This document shows, one piece after another, positions 21,301 to 23,519 of a stretch of DNA of 64,000 nt (position 1 is its first letter; every line of letters begins with the position of its first letter). Under the pieces are notes generated by a model, which saw only the letters and a program-made list of their open reading frames with translations, ran no database searches and was not told the DNA's origin. The position numbers and the translations under genes are program-made. Source of the DNA: Streptomyces sp. NRRL WC-3742 (GTDB taxonomy: Bacteria; Actinomycetota; Actinomycetes; Streptomycetales; Streptomycetaceae); contig NZ_JOCF01000020.1 of assembly GCF_000720635.1 (NCBI RefSeq), positions 28,652 to 92,651 of the forward strand, read 5' to 3'.

Positions 21301-22560
21301 CGCCGTCTGCGGCCGCAGGCCGTCCATCAGGACCATCGCCCGGTCGGTGAGGTCCTTGACGACCTGCTTGGCGCCCGGGTCCGCCACGTCCTTGACGACG
21401 GCGTTGAACAGCCGGCTCACGGCGCCCATGTCGACGGCGTAGCGGGCACCGTTCTCGATGATCGTCCTGGCGAAGTTCTCGGCGGCCTCGCGGGCGACCT
21501 CCCCGCTGACGCCGAGCCGGCCGAGGTGCTCCTCGAAGGACTTGACCAGCTCCTTGGTGAAGACCTCCTGCTTGGTCAGCTTGGAGACGATCTCGTCGGC
21601 GGTCTCCTTGGTGAGGGCCTTGGCGCCGTCCTTGGCCACCGCACCGATGCCGTCCTTGGCCAGGGCGCCCGCGCCCGTCTTGCCCAGGTCGTTGCCGATC
21701 GTCTTGCCGACCCCGCCGCCGATCTCGCGGATGGCGTCGTTGACGACGGTCTTCTCCAGCTGCTTGAGCTCGTTCTTCTCCAGGTTCTTGACCAGGTCCC
21801 CGCTGAGGAACTTGCCGATCCCCGAGAGGTCCTTGGTCAGGTTCCCGAGGATGCCGCCGCCGAAGATCTTCCCGAAGAGCTTGCCCAGACCGAAGGTGAG
21901 CAGCTCCAGCGGACCGGTGAGCAGACCGTTGATCGCCCCGAACTCGATGGCCTGGATGAGGGATTCGGTCTCGTAGTGGTCCTTGTGGCCCTGGGCCATC
22001 TGGATGCCCTGGATGATGCCGTCCATCACGATGCCGGTGGTGATGGAGAGGAACTCGTGCAGCATCAGCTGCTTGAACAGCCAGATGAAGAGCTGCTTGA
22101 CCACCTCGCGGGTGATCCCCTCGGCGATGAAGATCTGTGCGAGCGAACCGCCGAAGGTGAGCGGGATGTTGGCGATCGCCCAGGCGATCTGGGCCAGCAG
22201 CTGGATGAGCTGGGCGATGATCATCCACTTCGTGTACTCGATGGCGTTGGCCACCTTGTACGCGTAGTCGCTGAGCTCCTTCGCCGCGTTGCCCGCCGCG
22301 GTGAGGTAGTCGGTGGCGCCGCTGCCGCCGTAGAGGCGGCGCATCTTGAGGACGAACTGGTCGGCGGCCTCGCCCTCGAAGTTGTCCTTGCAGACGCCGA
22401 CGAGCTGGACGAGGTACTCGCGCAGCTCCGGGACCTTCTGGTGGATCAGCAGGTAGTCGTCGCCCGCGATGCGCAGGTCGTCCTCGCTGCCCTCCGGCCA
22501 CTTCATGCCCGTCACGATGTGGAACAGCTTCCGCAGGCCCTCGGGCAGGGGGATGGACAC
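328..22560 (-). CDS. Giant (7410 aa) WXG100/CpnT-like multidomain polymorphic toxin
   Basis: One uninterrupted frame. Order by residue: ~1-300 helical WXG100/CpnT-like region with hydrophobic helices (~105-190); ~560-730 Pro/Gln/Glu linker; CPD/C80-like module (H749, C792); ~900-1500 charged helical region; zincin 1 (HEFAH ~1662, EEYFAQ after it); ~1850-3600 beta-rich copy A ending in CPD-like module 2 (H3446, C3490); Pro-rich linker; ~3655-5350 beta-rich copy B ending in module 3 (H5218, C5262); ~5470-5740 possible GT-A-like domain (DFD 5624-5626); OTU protease (DGDCLY with C6118, H6229); zincin 2 (HELAH ~6445); CPD-like module 4 (H6682, Gly at the Cys site); ~6860-7010 degenerate papain-like domain; helical segment; deaminase-type tip (DAE E7287, CDSC C7324/C7327). 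It is the last gene of the eccB/WXG100 run, 70 bp after its neighbour. Export by a type VII system and delivery of toxic domains are inferred. Confidence 0.9.
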   Translation of the reverse strand: MSIPLPEGLRKLFHIVTGMKWPEGSEDDLRIAGDDYLLIHQKVPELREYLVQLVGVCKDNFEGEAADQFVLKMRRLYGGSGATDYLTAAGNAAKELSDYAYKVANAIEYTKWMIIAQLIQLLAQIAWAIANIPLTFGGSLAQIFIAEGITREVVKQLFIWLFKQLMLHEFLSITTGIVMDGIIQGIQMAQGHKDHYETESLIQAIEFGAINGLLTGPLELLTFGLGKLFGKIFGGGILGNLTKDLSGIGKFLSGDLVKNLEKNELKQLEKTVVNDAIREIGGGVGKTIGNDLGKTGAGALAKDGIGAVAKDGAKALTKETADEIVSKLTKQEVFTKELVKSFEEHLGRLGVSGEVAREAAENFARTIIENGARYAVDMGAVSRLFNAVVKDVADPGAKQVVKDLTDRAMVLMDGLRPQTAMQFLYKFGEALAGSLRGGLQNVLTEGTYNLVFSEDHSFNVTVDSFVGGVSMGVLGHLGHVATGPLRLKFQEAMKHLDEQSALTSDAKYYGLKDPRVWLAVASTLTGHPTNPFIPRPEGPKAREARLAAELGGDGVRTVGEGQSTPHRGVAESPIPTESKGGNQSSDKANGSTDQANESGNAPKKVPTTGGENRPAPAPEKPVEESEGKGASAHAGGSGNETVTRPEPVTSTVSQHQPQPEHQPQNQSEHQPEPQPVEQHETIQPAHPPRPVHTPEEPVTYLELPEHGHSVPGGPDRQPAWVLGDHPSDATLKTLELLPVDRTRLAVVAHTTDGLPTRNGKPLTVDELVETITVLQANGHLDDGRRTLDFVACDLGGAGHAFLKEAMTKVWENPDTADLKVVVAKGSVWVAPAFETTKEGLTPSSGPGHVIVAANVGFDAQGRPIVEGRGTVLEFGKDDVDAPRERPAPLPDRYLRTLDPSRITDPIPDAQKFGENAPGENAPEPEHHYAPLPEHLRTEEGREEQWRQTQRDLQDTYDTKLTEASDQLSHDPDGSGHRRDEKAEEALERAYREGPVRLPADDPNGPAHPERRRARDLMYTELERRPQDREEILARADDFTRLAAAREGAVRTAMDHFERTVTEWGARNASELPPAGLDLIRPEARRAFRALAENEAALVLDHPDALSEAGYDRARASLERLDEHLLADLRLRADHERALAQADHLTEQAADTWFDRLSADDRKMLADLGITEKPELSPVGEDRLRESLREQLARDFEESAGGLDGFVGPRRERAEATAEFATALAGRARHLPHEYALQAARETVVRRAADAVDHASDSWSKQEEQRDLAKEFGADTADADRARDTVMREVADAADRLVTDPDADPHALAAKVEELTARAALHERITHQAARLAARREAEEAARTAARDHGGLTPAATDRLSTGHTDRAGRAFDEVFDTPAKLREQLPTWQTRKTELNGELADHARFEAEAAPALREAARGFDDLAARHALNDELTRHFKGEYGDEFIAEYHKLWTLRNLDARSWREHERANEDAFGHHPHNPGPEELAVALRGGGKPGLHELSSADRSETLRHLTPEERSDLRTDPSVLENLSRLDDHELSQAAAELLVDVDGRTSEPGLARRSAVTLFGRMLRDRDVALKLLAEDTRVHVLPKDVPLTELGPFTHLAGTHGAEGGALHRPYETTRGANDRRDTAVPEENLTGEKTTIGPAPHQADGYSTATHEFAHAIHRVLSETDRRTISEAYRKKHEAGDDAPWSDGPRRVKDNDAQNYASRSEEEYFAQLTNAYLGTNHGEDPYTGRARNNGPGWVRRNESPEMVALLEKLYGKDRPSSERANPVHLNEGYEGVRFLFGEGDAHLGAVPPPHREGEGEGGGEGDTTVTVPVESGPLMAPPGFLLPATPAAGQTAPPLGVPQRIVERGLSRTDILMGLEGPPADLVAGLTRSLEAALHGHGATAKFLAETVLNPGTLRARLTGLSRGEAWTVPFEAGAWSGTLRISADRFTAGSGTLLGRLGGLEVEYGSEHQTSVGFTGDSLLQFSLTAQGTGKVGKGGLTGSAGGQKGRREGSVTGEASRNLARAKTTAEAAVYELPFTLRMTFEDLGFIGVPGGPLLRPENPGEVTVTAHVAVPKWSWDLPPGANEEVLPAVLPGGADARLKGPYVLAEVWPVAVPGRTRPAGALGADGLGADGLEMTPRNGASDRRGMDLFVDGFEAQAETFFGRKTWSALRSRLVEEVDLDVLHQQLKPLMAGEELTVTLGTVTSPEGTLTFRRAHVLTTESVVALPGDTELYVSTGISRSHVDQQIDSKGWQASFGGTGSGKNGGGGGTGGLRRTKDDVHREGGGDDVALGSKPKVPARMATGVATIEVVFGKPGHQHVERTDGQNPYPAPDRAEARLGFRTVIERAEFPDVAPAAAPGPAPHLDTPHLPTTTLVRDLVSVAPLHAALDRAGRDALGAHEWAKVREDVLRVYSHAAVGAHLVGMSNGVPLRTPVTDRGPMSGLHIEVTATLVGAEYRRFQSATELSVVRETSGFEGGRRLAATGANGQGQLFLKGAFQGSKKLTPQGTALGGLDGQARSGWTESTSTKDFANGKLRVPQAMYDARIDLTVTVNGRRLEAPVRLDVELSRPFATEAFEALQMTPHVPTVLGRSHVVLSLGNEAAGVLRFVKERLGLAVSPTDRPGGVLSQLGLSAPPAAQQRRALVQLEQGLDLTALTTALPRLTRGGRIEIAVDTGIWKGTVEVTAAPLTLTGRRSTASFEFELGSQQRVTVGYTWDRQTRVVLGGASRLGVDNVTVGSDGSHTKENSRGLTIERTGGTNSRVKSTEPADLLNGRAVFTVTLRSERTAPLPGHRVDAPVEVAAPSREVSPRELEQPRRMPDDQLGSSDTVTSVYHLDDQGVARYGSEGVEAVVSHLDGTGARVFGEGVWGELRPKVREELGFDNLHSHVKPMTAGEERVVRHGRHTVRITASVAETRRSGEVNAPGAVEFNIGTTLQTGFVNTEVDGNTGGGHVFTGGVGGQVVIDPTGSGLVGGVIGGNVALTRSIQQLEHHSEVLATGAAIKEKVTADAHRAKVVLTVRMESTSLLGPDGRTAVKPSEAGWLTQRPPVGNPDLPPATSGLRPLVHLQEAGRDLVSRWRTRRDVAETTVYVDVLTEKGRTLDPGDRTRWRGRDTAVVRVPPATVFTEGLGTGHVLRWLGDTRSLATLLQEQGPAFFGKATWGKLEPLVTGSLGHAQLSALLGDAIGPRPNPGNPGAAQHTIGTPALGRRWIVGDAEVSATVSLLQLEYHNSHGAAAFSPANESAGGSRNTRLDGLGGNARVTGGVQVGPAGAAVGSLTATVGGTYQKRGGTVTSEGSKFPGNLKVGVPMARYTGLVEVSVTFRKRGETLRLDPPATTTPPHGEGDGSPAPFDALTRRLPIELDIPEDETQAVTPRPEHWLRFTAETPGGEEVAKILSLADSLAHPINAAGTRWLADVYHRDTPGGALVRQALEAVPHQDGTVTIGYHTTRADGVPEWMGSPVTPEKFVEGLLEMRAQGQWQVGETLRLLGCRAAHITAEGDSYVVDVLHLLHTALPGEAVHLVATQGHVVVIPDPEGGAARVLAGRVQFSEDGRPLVMTPGEFEHLRMDEDGHIEVTTSSHELGGPELQDGALPPQEQVPLEGLDAVVLGNAVSHPATVPPPGGDGTPPPPPLGLVPPPGGHVTPPQPPLGEHAAPARIADRGLAPADVLLGVDGTHAELIRTLTTAFAGALHGEHAAARTLAEYLFSPESLQAKLTSLSHGEVWDIPYSVDSWSGTVRIKADFLRSVFDRTLPGFEFEYGSEQQTSVGVTGDRLWQGAVSFQGTVKPDKVGTVTGTLGLQYGKQHGTTTMEASRTLARGKTSEEATVHLTTYTLTVEFVDTAYRSVETPAVLSSLVAPGPVTVPVHAYVAFPSREAGQLGAFVGPRFGPPPGAGAGGRLAGSHILAEVWTIPPRPAPVVGPDGIELPALHPAPHAPNGLEDFVAGFEHEAQAYFGGDWPDMRRRVLEELDLGMLHQDLKALMSGDSRSIVLERTTGPDLVVTFHQATIRRNENTAELPTTEINLSTAVTRSHLEQDTTVKGAQFPLPLGGTGTGKVFGGGAGAAANAGRTDIQRHGDSDELGLGIKRRTDALLYEGEADIVVTFEKFSRNTVHASGQGRTGLGFRTVVEKAEVVGEVLPAGTPVVPEPHLAVTTREHLAGYQGLPKNTVVRDLRDVSPLHRQLDAIGRAQYGDYGWLEVREDVLRTFSHAALSAHLAAMTQGVPLRTPVTGRGPLSTFHIEVTAHVTAEQFVREQRDSDLNPIRETTTQDGQRNLRSDAKTGQVQVFGKGPVKERPGETDPSGKPWSDTLQGTATFSRTVQDRDGWIGGTSTKGYANGKLQSWQALHDVTVELTVKVDGQEHHLTSPEGLHTPTLLQAQVSSEHLGRLPAPPTDLGEGLSRPTGLNRSDVVLSLGRGDTTVLKAVETKLGDLGALPPKVLARLAEKLDDTALTASVSGMTRGRVVKVKVDTGSWKGTVEVTVRPLEMTARRTVTGFEFELGGQQRTVTGFVWDSRRRTRYMVAFRGNVPHVAVTGSYAHTRDSVSGLITERTAGTNSRGKSTEPAVLFGGDAVFDIVYKPSAFNRKLAADRVDAPLEFAVPHREVVLLPVGNETVLRHLPDNRLGSSDIISRIFHDSGVVGQPQTGPRAVARVVDQLAGKGIEILGGDWKPVRKELLKKLDFDALHAELKSASSGYEVVVRHGRSTVRVTASVVHVRKTGEVGAVEFNLGSSLQTAVTNSEGGTNTGGGQHHTVDASALATTDPLGTGVSLMAGGGGSLTWSKEQLNSHGDVVASGTAVKSKVPADAQRAEIRLTVWMERQARIDLHPFSHDEVKLRPTTRPASDASVTPVLTQVRKAVDAVTPQWKLRRGVAHTVVHADLLTERNRTVDTANGAAGGRRGHSPEQTVPVPPATLFTRGLREHDVLRWLGDTSGPLSLVRSAGPRFFGKDVWTRLEPIVTGSLSHAQLSALFSSVIGPPHVEGGPAQRTIATPSLGKRWFVEDAEVTATVTLVQLEFDRNNQQAALSPANESVATSRSTDLDGFAWNVRGQVGVQAGPGSSPDGNGLGTIGLTRRGRQGAITATSGKLPGNAKVGMPMARYTGYTKIEINFRKGGETLEFPHKGLIPIELETPLAGTTTVTVPANHWMHFTPEHPGGQSLQRTTPSPEEIATELSRPLASGIRWLIDPDARNLPVNDHIREALEALPHVEGVLAIAYHSLHDDGAPTWRGLKVTPEETVAALLRMRESGQWQVGQEVRFYSCRTADGGDTSYIAHVIDGLHAALPGEALHIVSSPNHVVVVRGDRPRALAVTVGFGLDGRPAITGPGGWHHTTVAEDGARQTVTRPDPMPRPGEHPELDGEHAVVLGFGDGSGPPQQPPRLVRDPTISTLLSSMSIGGEDAGGTPPPGGSGAAHVHTEDMAMDVDQTPPPVAPPVAPPAVPSSDVGNTAFHHYVATFGSAAPRPLIGPDEYLHLVEQATGDARRIGFVVNTMTSHADVEQIVDVVHRIVEGLSDVTRGRVVIVVGLNAPRPPRGQEPTALNAAVARARELVRDLDIPVAVVSDTFKWTRKTKKTTLATGEIVKKAEKVFPYGTMRNSVLNSAPTHQLIDAMVRQGLHPYLSVQDFDHGSRLVPSGRHFFDHVQEVLRRPQPRPDHPGEYDGPEWTRRTDGPDRPDGDDGLWNPDRPLAFSGGYRVPTEQEDVARLIRETTRRLGTKLPEMWQSERGRNVLVERWRRAIREDMEERDWQATYAPLLPYAPEPNLLVDGLAVRLKDAKGKPWLQWGNGGAEFEELGRRLNRLNAWELGRRQEPLLGNLPPSVHVPKLEWVHKGELATNPRPRMAPVQPQGRDEIIEQTRADASNNRLPHRGSAFRTDFEHGAVVTDLSRLAATQLEAVWNKAHKAELDAAAKAAGAAGQPPLDDKPLPKRKLRARDQEDEEDEEGGGEDDGPMLGQSHVQLTTVTGRLLSNDTGATNPDTGKKFPPRGAKKGTSASKYRKAYDPESKARLRTDEPLGPGETWRPSAQDAAWLGSARHNVLSHTTSAPLDGPFEGIHAGIQPEHKEVMTHTLALSTPAFRLGRKLAMLRDTPDLLEGLPAAGLNDPQGWHIAGRVPADGDCLYHAVNDAVTIEGVDDALGLRNLVVEWMLRPANLQAVTAFAQTRGTNLEELFLTIALTGNWATPAGDLAPMMVASALGARLHIHVGDNVHTMQPLDGSADVDIHLLLAGNHYSRLGENSSHPGPTDMDVDVEERPFKRRHNMPPAGSENASAPPVRDPGSSASPRDVHERVRELELLSHEDRRTLAQDAAYVRQLRDSMPAADFADAAARLLVHVDPGVHQPVSARNQAHTQLSRLLNDPEVTERMLVKGVQVVVVPKDVPITEVEGLKQLRGRQAGGDAGDGRAWWQVRGANVEKIVVIPEENLTGDRTNIGHGNEYAEGYSIATHELAHAVHKFGLDEDEQALIEDVYLGKRQADGLADVFQEESVSTWPDGGRRNRGEELVGNYSATDEYEYFAQLTNTYLGTNHGNDPVTGQPRNNGADWVRENEPELLPLLERLYGPDPQAALANPVTRTREADEQLRGLREFNEMATGEPNLVPEPEPVLADPHPLSEADLIELALNPTVLNAHPAPPPGPSRELELTPAGKLHLLSDPTDTWSSFPEPIKALLGRFPNDERYVTIAHLTGAEGAGHGWNADPKATAAALLKLAAAGTWKGEPLRFLSGHFARGGAESPAAKTLLALHEQLAAHPELKLVPSIYAAADAVHVAAAGGPPRFVTARSVGYAAAQKPRVEEPGDWYHLTVEDGVVHAEPRGQELLREGDKPIEAARADSPIDPELKPPTVLGDDTGRQAKHSPELEALKKHLGEPSTTPVAPTGELLRLVNPHDPGEQAPTRFQSLEAVIALREVFYNGLKVAEKESTLTDVPTALSDHYRTYGKGQEGLKAVERQIRAMGPGGFAVVDLGEHGFAAVVHGEDRKGYWIDAGRRDLWTADGKRYPEGIEEGAEIRAVTSYTRDHHLPGDTAIHDQIETLVAKLAEAVEADAGAPGTFAAAGLMVGRKGYEKQATAAEWKTLGPLKNGKQAARTVPPAAAALKDLATDSANKWRLDTARKALVTAVEDNGRIASGIREAASRQALLREELRQNPKPDAQAVTRLKEAGEALHRTLKESEDFLKRVDTEQASGPGTAIERAPFRAARDAVVSARAAVGDLAKARAALAKVVNAGGKPEATLREAVTGVVRALGVVETRLTPLSPLHESMAAQLERPLPTIRNETDMATLGQQRKDAEVNLMGRVYEQMGLRGFTPRNRTDARGTLIVASTQGTCDSCKFVVEDMNNKYFPHIEVIVLYAKPTRGKPYGEKGQENKRGLSMGPVSMEVRLWYGYEKAWEKEIDTDGGKYYVLTPAHHPRNG
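560..720 (-). other. Deaminase-type C-terminal toxin domain (core motifs)
   Basis: This sub-region of the giant gene encodes the zinc/catalytic signature of the nucleic-acid deaminase superfamily: a helix with D-A-E (E7287, first zinc ligand Asp instead of His) and, 37 residues later, T-C-D-S-C (C7324, C7327) at the start of another helix. Deaminase tips are a known class of polymorphic-toxin payload and the first position is known to vary among H, C and D. The closest recalled group is the BURPS668_1122-type toxin deaminases, but I cannot confirm the subfamily or whether the substrate is DNA, RNA or nucleotide. Confidence 0.55.
3190..3240 (-). other. Zincin metallopeptidase active site, copy 2 in giant toxin
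   Basis: Encodes HELAH (residues ~6445-6449), followed downstream by an acidic/aromatic EYFAQLTN segment that fits the third zinc ligand of gluzincins such as anthrax lethal-factor-like domains. The surrounding ~270 residues (about 6294-6564) closely resemble the first zincin at ~1512-1782, sharing PKDVP, PEENLTG, ATHE(F/L)AHA, YFAQLTN and YLGTNHG. Confidence 0.7.
3860..4230 (-). other. OTU-type cysteine protease domain in giant toxin
   Basis: Encodes the OTU signature: D-G-D-C-L-Y with nucleophile C6118 and, 111 residues later, N-H-Y-S with catalytic H6229. The spacing and both motifs fit ovarian-tumour family deubiquitinases. In bacterial toxins such domains occur either as host-directed effectors or as processing proteases. 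Which applies here cannot be read from sequence. Confidence 0.75.
6440..11610 (-). repeat. Large beta-rich repeat copy B of giant toxin
   Basis: Residues ~3655-5370. The same modules appear in the same order as in copy A: an RGL..AD(V/I)L opening, WSGT.RI..(F/V)EYGSE.QTSVG, VPLRTPVT, a WKGTVEV..FEFELG segment, LGSSD, VLRWLGDT, ..SPANES, and finally a CPD-like module with H5218/C5262. The two copies are diverged paralogues, visible at protein level, not recent identical duplications. Function is unknown; the many short alternating beta segments would suit an adhesive, shaft or translocation region. Confidence 0.75.
11740..17020 (-). repeat. Large beta-rich repeat copy A of giant toxin
   Basis: Residues ~1850-3610, co-linear with copy B and joined to it by a Pro-rich linker (~3620-3655). 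Each copy also holds internal half-repeats (W-S/K-G-T followed by an E-Y/L-G-S-(E/Q)-(H/Q)-(Q/R) stretch and then V-G), so the region grew by repeats at two scales. The copy closes with CPD-like module 2 (H3446, C3490). Confidence 0.75.
17550..17600 (-). other. Zincin metallopeptidase active site, copy 1 in giant toxin
   Basis: Encodes HEFAH (residues ~1662-1666) inside a segment (~1512-1782) matching the second zincin near the C-terminus. A following EEYFAQ fits the third zinc ligand of lethal-factor-like gluzincins. It lies directly before the beta-rich repeats. Confidence 0.7.
20170..20330 (-). other. CPD/C80-like cysteine protease module 1 of giant toxin
   Basis: Encodes VVAHT (H749) and, 43 residues later, FVACDLG (C792), with the G-K-x-L-T-x-x-E-L segment between them typical of the inositol-phosphate-activated cysteine protease domains of MARTX and clostridial glucosylating toxins. 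The same H-to-C spacing (43-44) recurs in modules 2 and 3. Confidence 0.5.
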
Positions 22561-22630
22561 GGCGGTGGGCTCCTGGCGGTGGTGAAGGCGGGGCGCGGAG
22601 GGGAGGAGGGCGGGCCGTCAGGGCGGGCCG

Positions 22631-22930
22631 TCAGGCTTGGCCCGAGGCGTCGTGGTCGGCGTCGTTGAGGATCTGCGACGCGTTCCTACCGCCCTGGCCG
22701 GCGCTGTCGAGGACCTCGCTGACCCTGGAGAACAGCTTGATGACGCCCTCGGTCGGCCTGTCGACGTTCTCGTGGTACTGCTTGCCGATGTCGTCGTTGC
22801 CGGCCGAGCTCTTGTTGTACCGGTTGATCTCGTCGGTCTTGCCCTTGATCAGCGTGATCAGGTCCGACATCTCGTGGAACTTGGCGAACTTGGACTCCAG
22901 GTCCGACAGGGCCTTCAGCTCCTCAGCCAC
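22631..22930 (-). CDS. Small helical WXG100-like secretion-associated protein (99 aa)
   Basis: A 99-residue, mostly helical, charged protein with no signal peptide and no clear W-x-G motif. Size, predicted helical hairpin and place (between the YbaB-like gene and the giant toxin) suggest an ESAT-6/WXG100-like partner or chaperone for the toxin. It starts with GTG at 22930; the first eight bases overlap the end of the upstream gene, so translation is probably coupled. The giant gene starts 70 bp downstream. Family membership is inferred from context and shape only. Confidence 0.75.
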   Translation of the reverse strand: MAEELKALSDLESKFAKFHEMSDLITLIKGKTDEINRYNKSSAGNDDIGKQYHENVDRPTEGVIKLFSRVSEVLDSAGQGGRNASQILNDADHDASGQA

Positions 22931-23372
22931 GGAACTCCTCCTGGCGGTCGCGCTTGCGCCGCTCCTCGGCCGCCGCCTCGTCGGCGAAGCCGGGGCGCAT
23001 CTGCCGCAGCGGCGCGAAGAGGTCGTCGAGTTCGGTTCCGCCGGACAGCGAGGCCCGCAGGCTCTCGCCGAGGCCCTTGAAGGAGCCCATCGTCTCGGTG
23101 ATCCGGTCGCCGATGTCGGCCCGCGCGGTGTTCAGCAGGTCGGTGAGCAGCGAGGCGAGCGCGGCGGGGGCCATCGACCGGTAGCCGGTGGTGTGGAAGG
23201 TCATCGACACCACCTGGCCCTGGGCGCCGACCGTGACGGAGACCATGCGGTCCTTGGACGTCGCCGTGGCCGTCGCGTTCTGGAGCTCGCGGGCCGCCTC
23301 GGTCATCTTGGCCTGCTGCTCGGTGAGCCTGGTCATCGCCTGCTCGATCTGTTCGGCGTACGAGAACGCCAT
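22923..23372 (-). CDS. YbaB/EbfC-like protein of WXG100 locus
   Basis: 149 residues. An N-terminal helix (AEQIEQAMTRLTEQQAKM) is followed by a beta-rich stretch (VSVTVGAQGQVVSMTF) and another helix, the layout of the YbaB/EbfC nucleoid-associated fold. Copies of this fold are common in actinobacterial WXG100 loci, where they may act in the secretion locus and not as DNA binders. I chose the ATG at 23372 because GGAGGAGGCGGGA precedes it; an in-frame upstream start at 23405 lacks such a site. The C-terminus is rich in Arg/Glu. It overlaps the next gene by 8 bp. Confidence 0.8.
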   Translation of the reverse strand: MAFSYAEQIEQAMTRLTEQQAKMTEAARELQNATATATSKDRMVSVTVGAQGQVVSMTFHTTGYRSMAPAALASLLTDLLNTARADIGDRITETMGSFKGLGESLRASLSGGTELDDLFAPLRQMRPGFADEAAAEERRKRDRQEEFRG

Positions 23373-23519
23373 TCCCGCCTCCTCCGTGTCGGTCCCCGCG
23401 GTCACCCCGATGGCGTCGTCCCGGGCCCACGGGGGTCGGGCCCGGGACGCGCCGGTCTTCGGGGGTCGTACGGTCCTCTCTACGGACGGGGTGGGCCGCC
23501 CGGTTCGACGGGCCCGCGA

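Noticed and set aside
7621..22668. A 5015-codon open frame on the plus strand opposite the giant toxin gene
   Set aside because: It is the antisense shadow of a GC-rich gene. Its translation is low-complexity (Gly/Arg/Val/Leu/Asp), has no domain motifs and lacks a ribosome site, whereas the minus strand encodes recognisable domains throughout.
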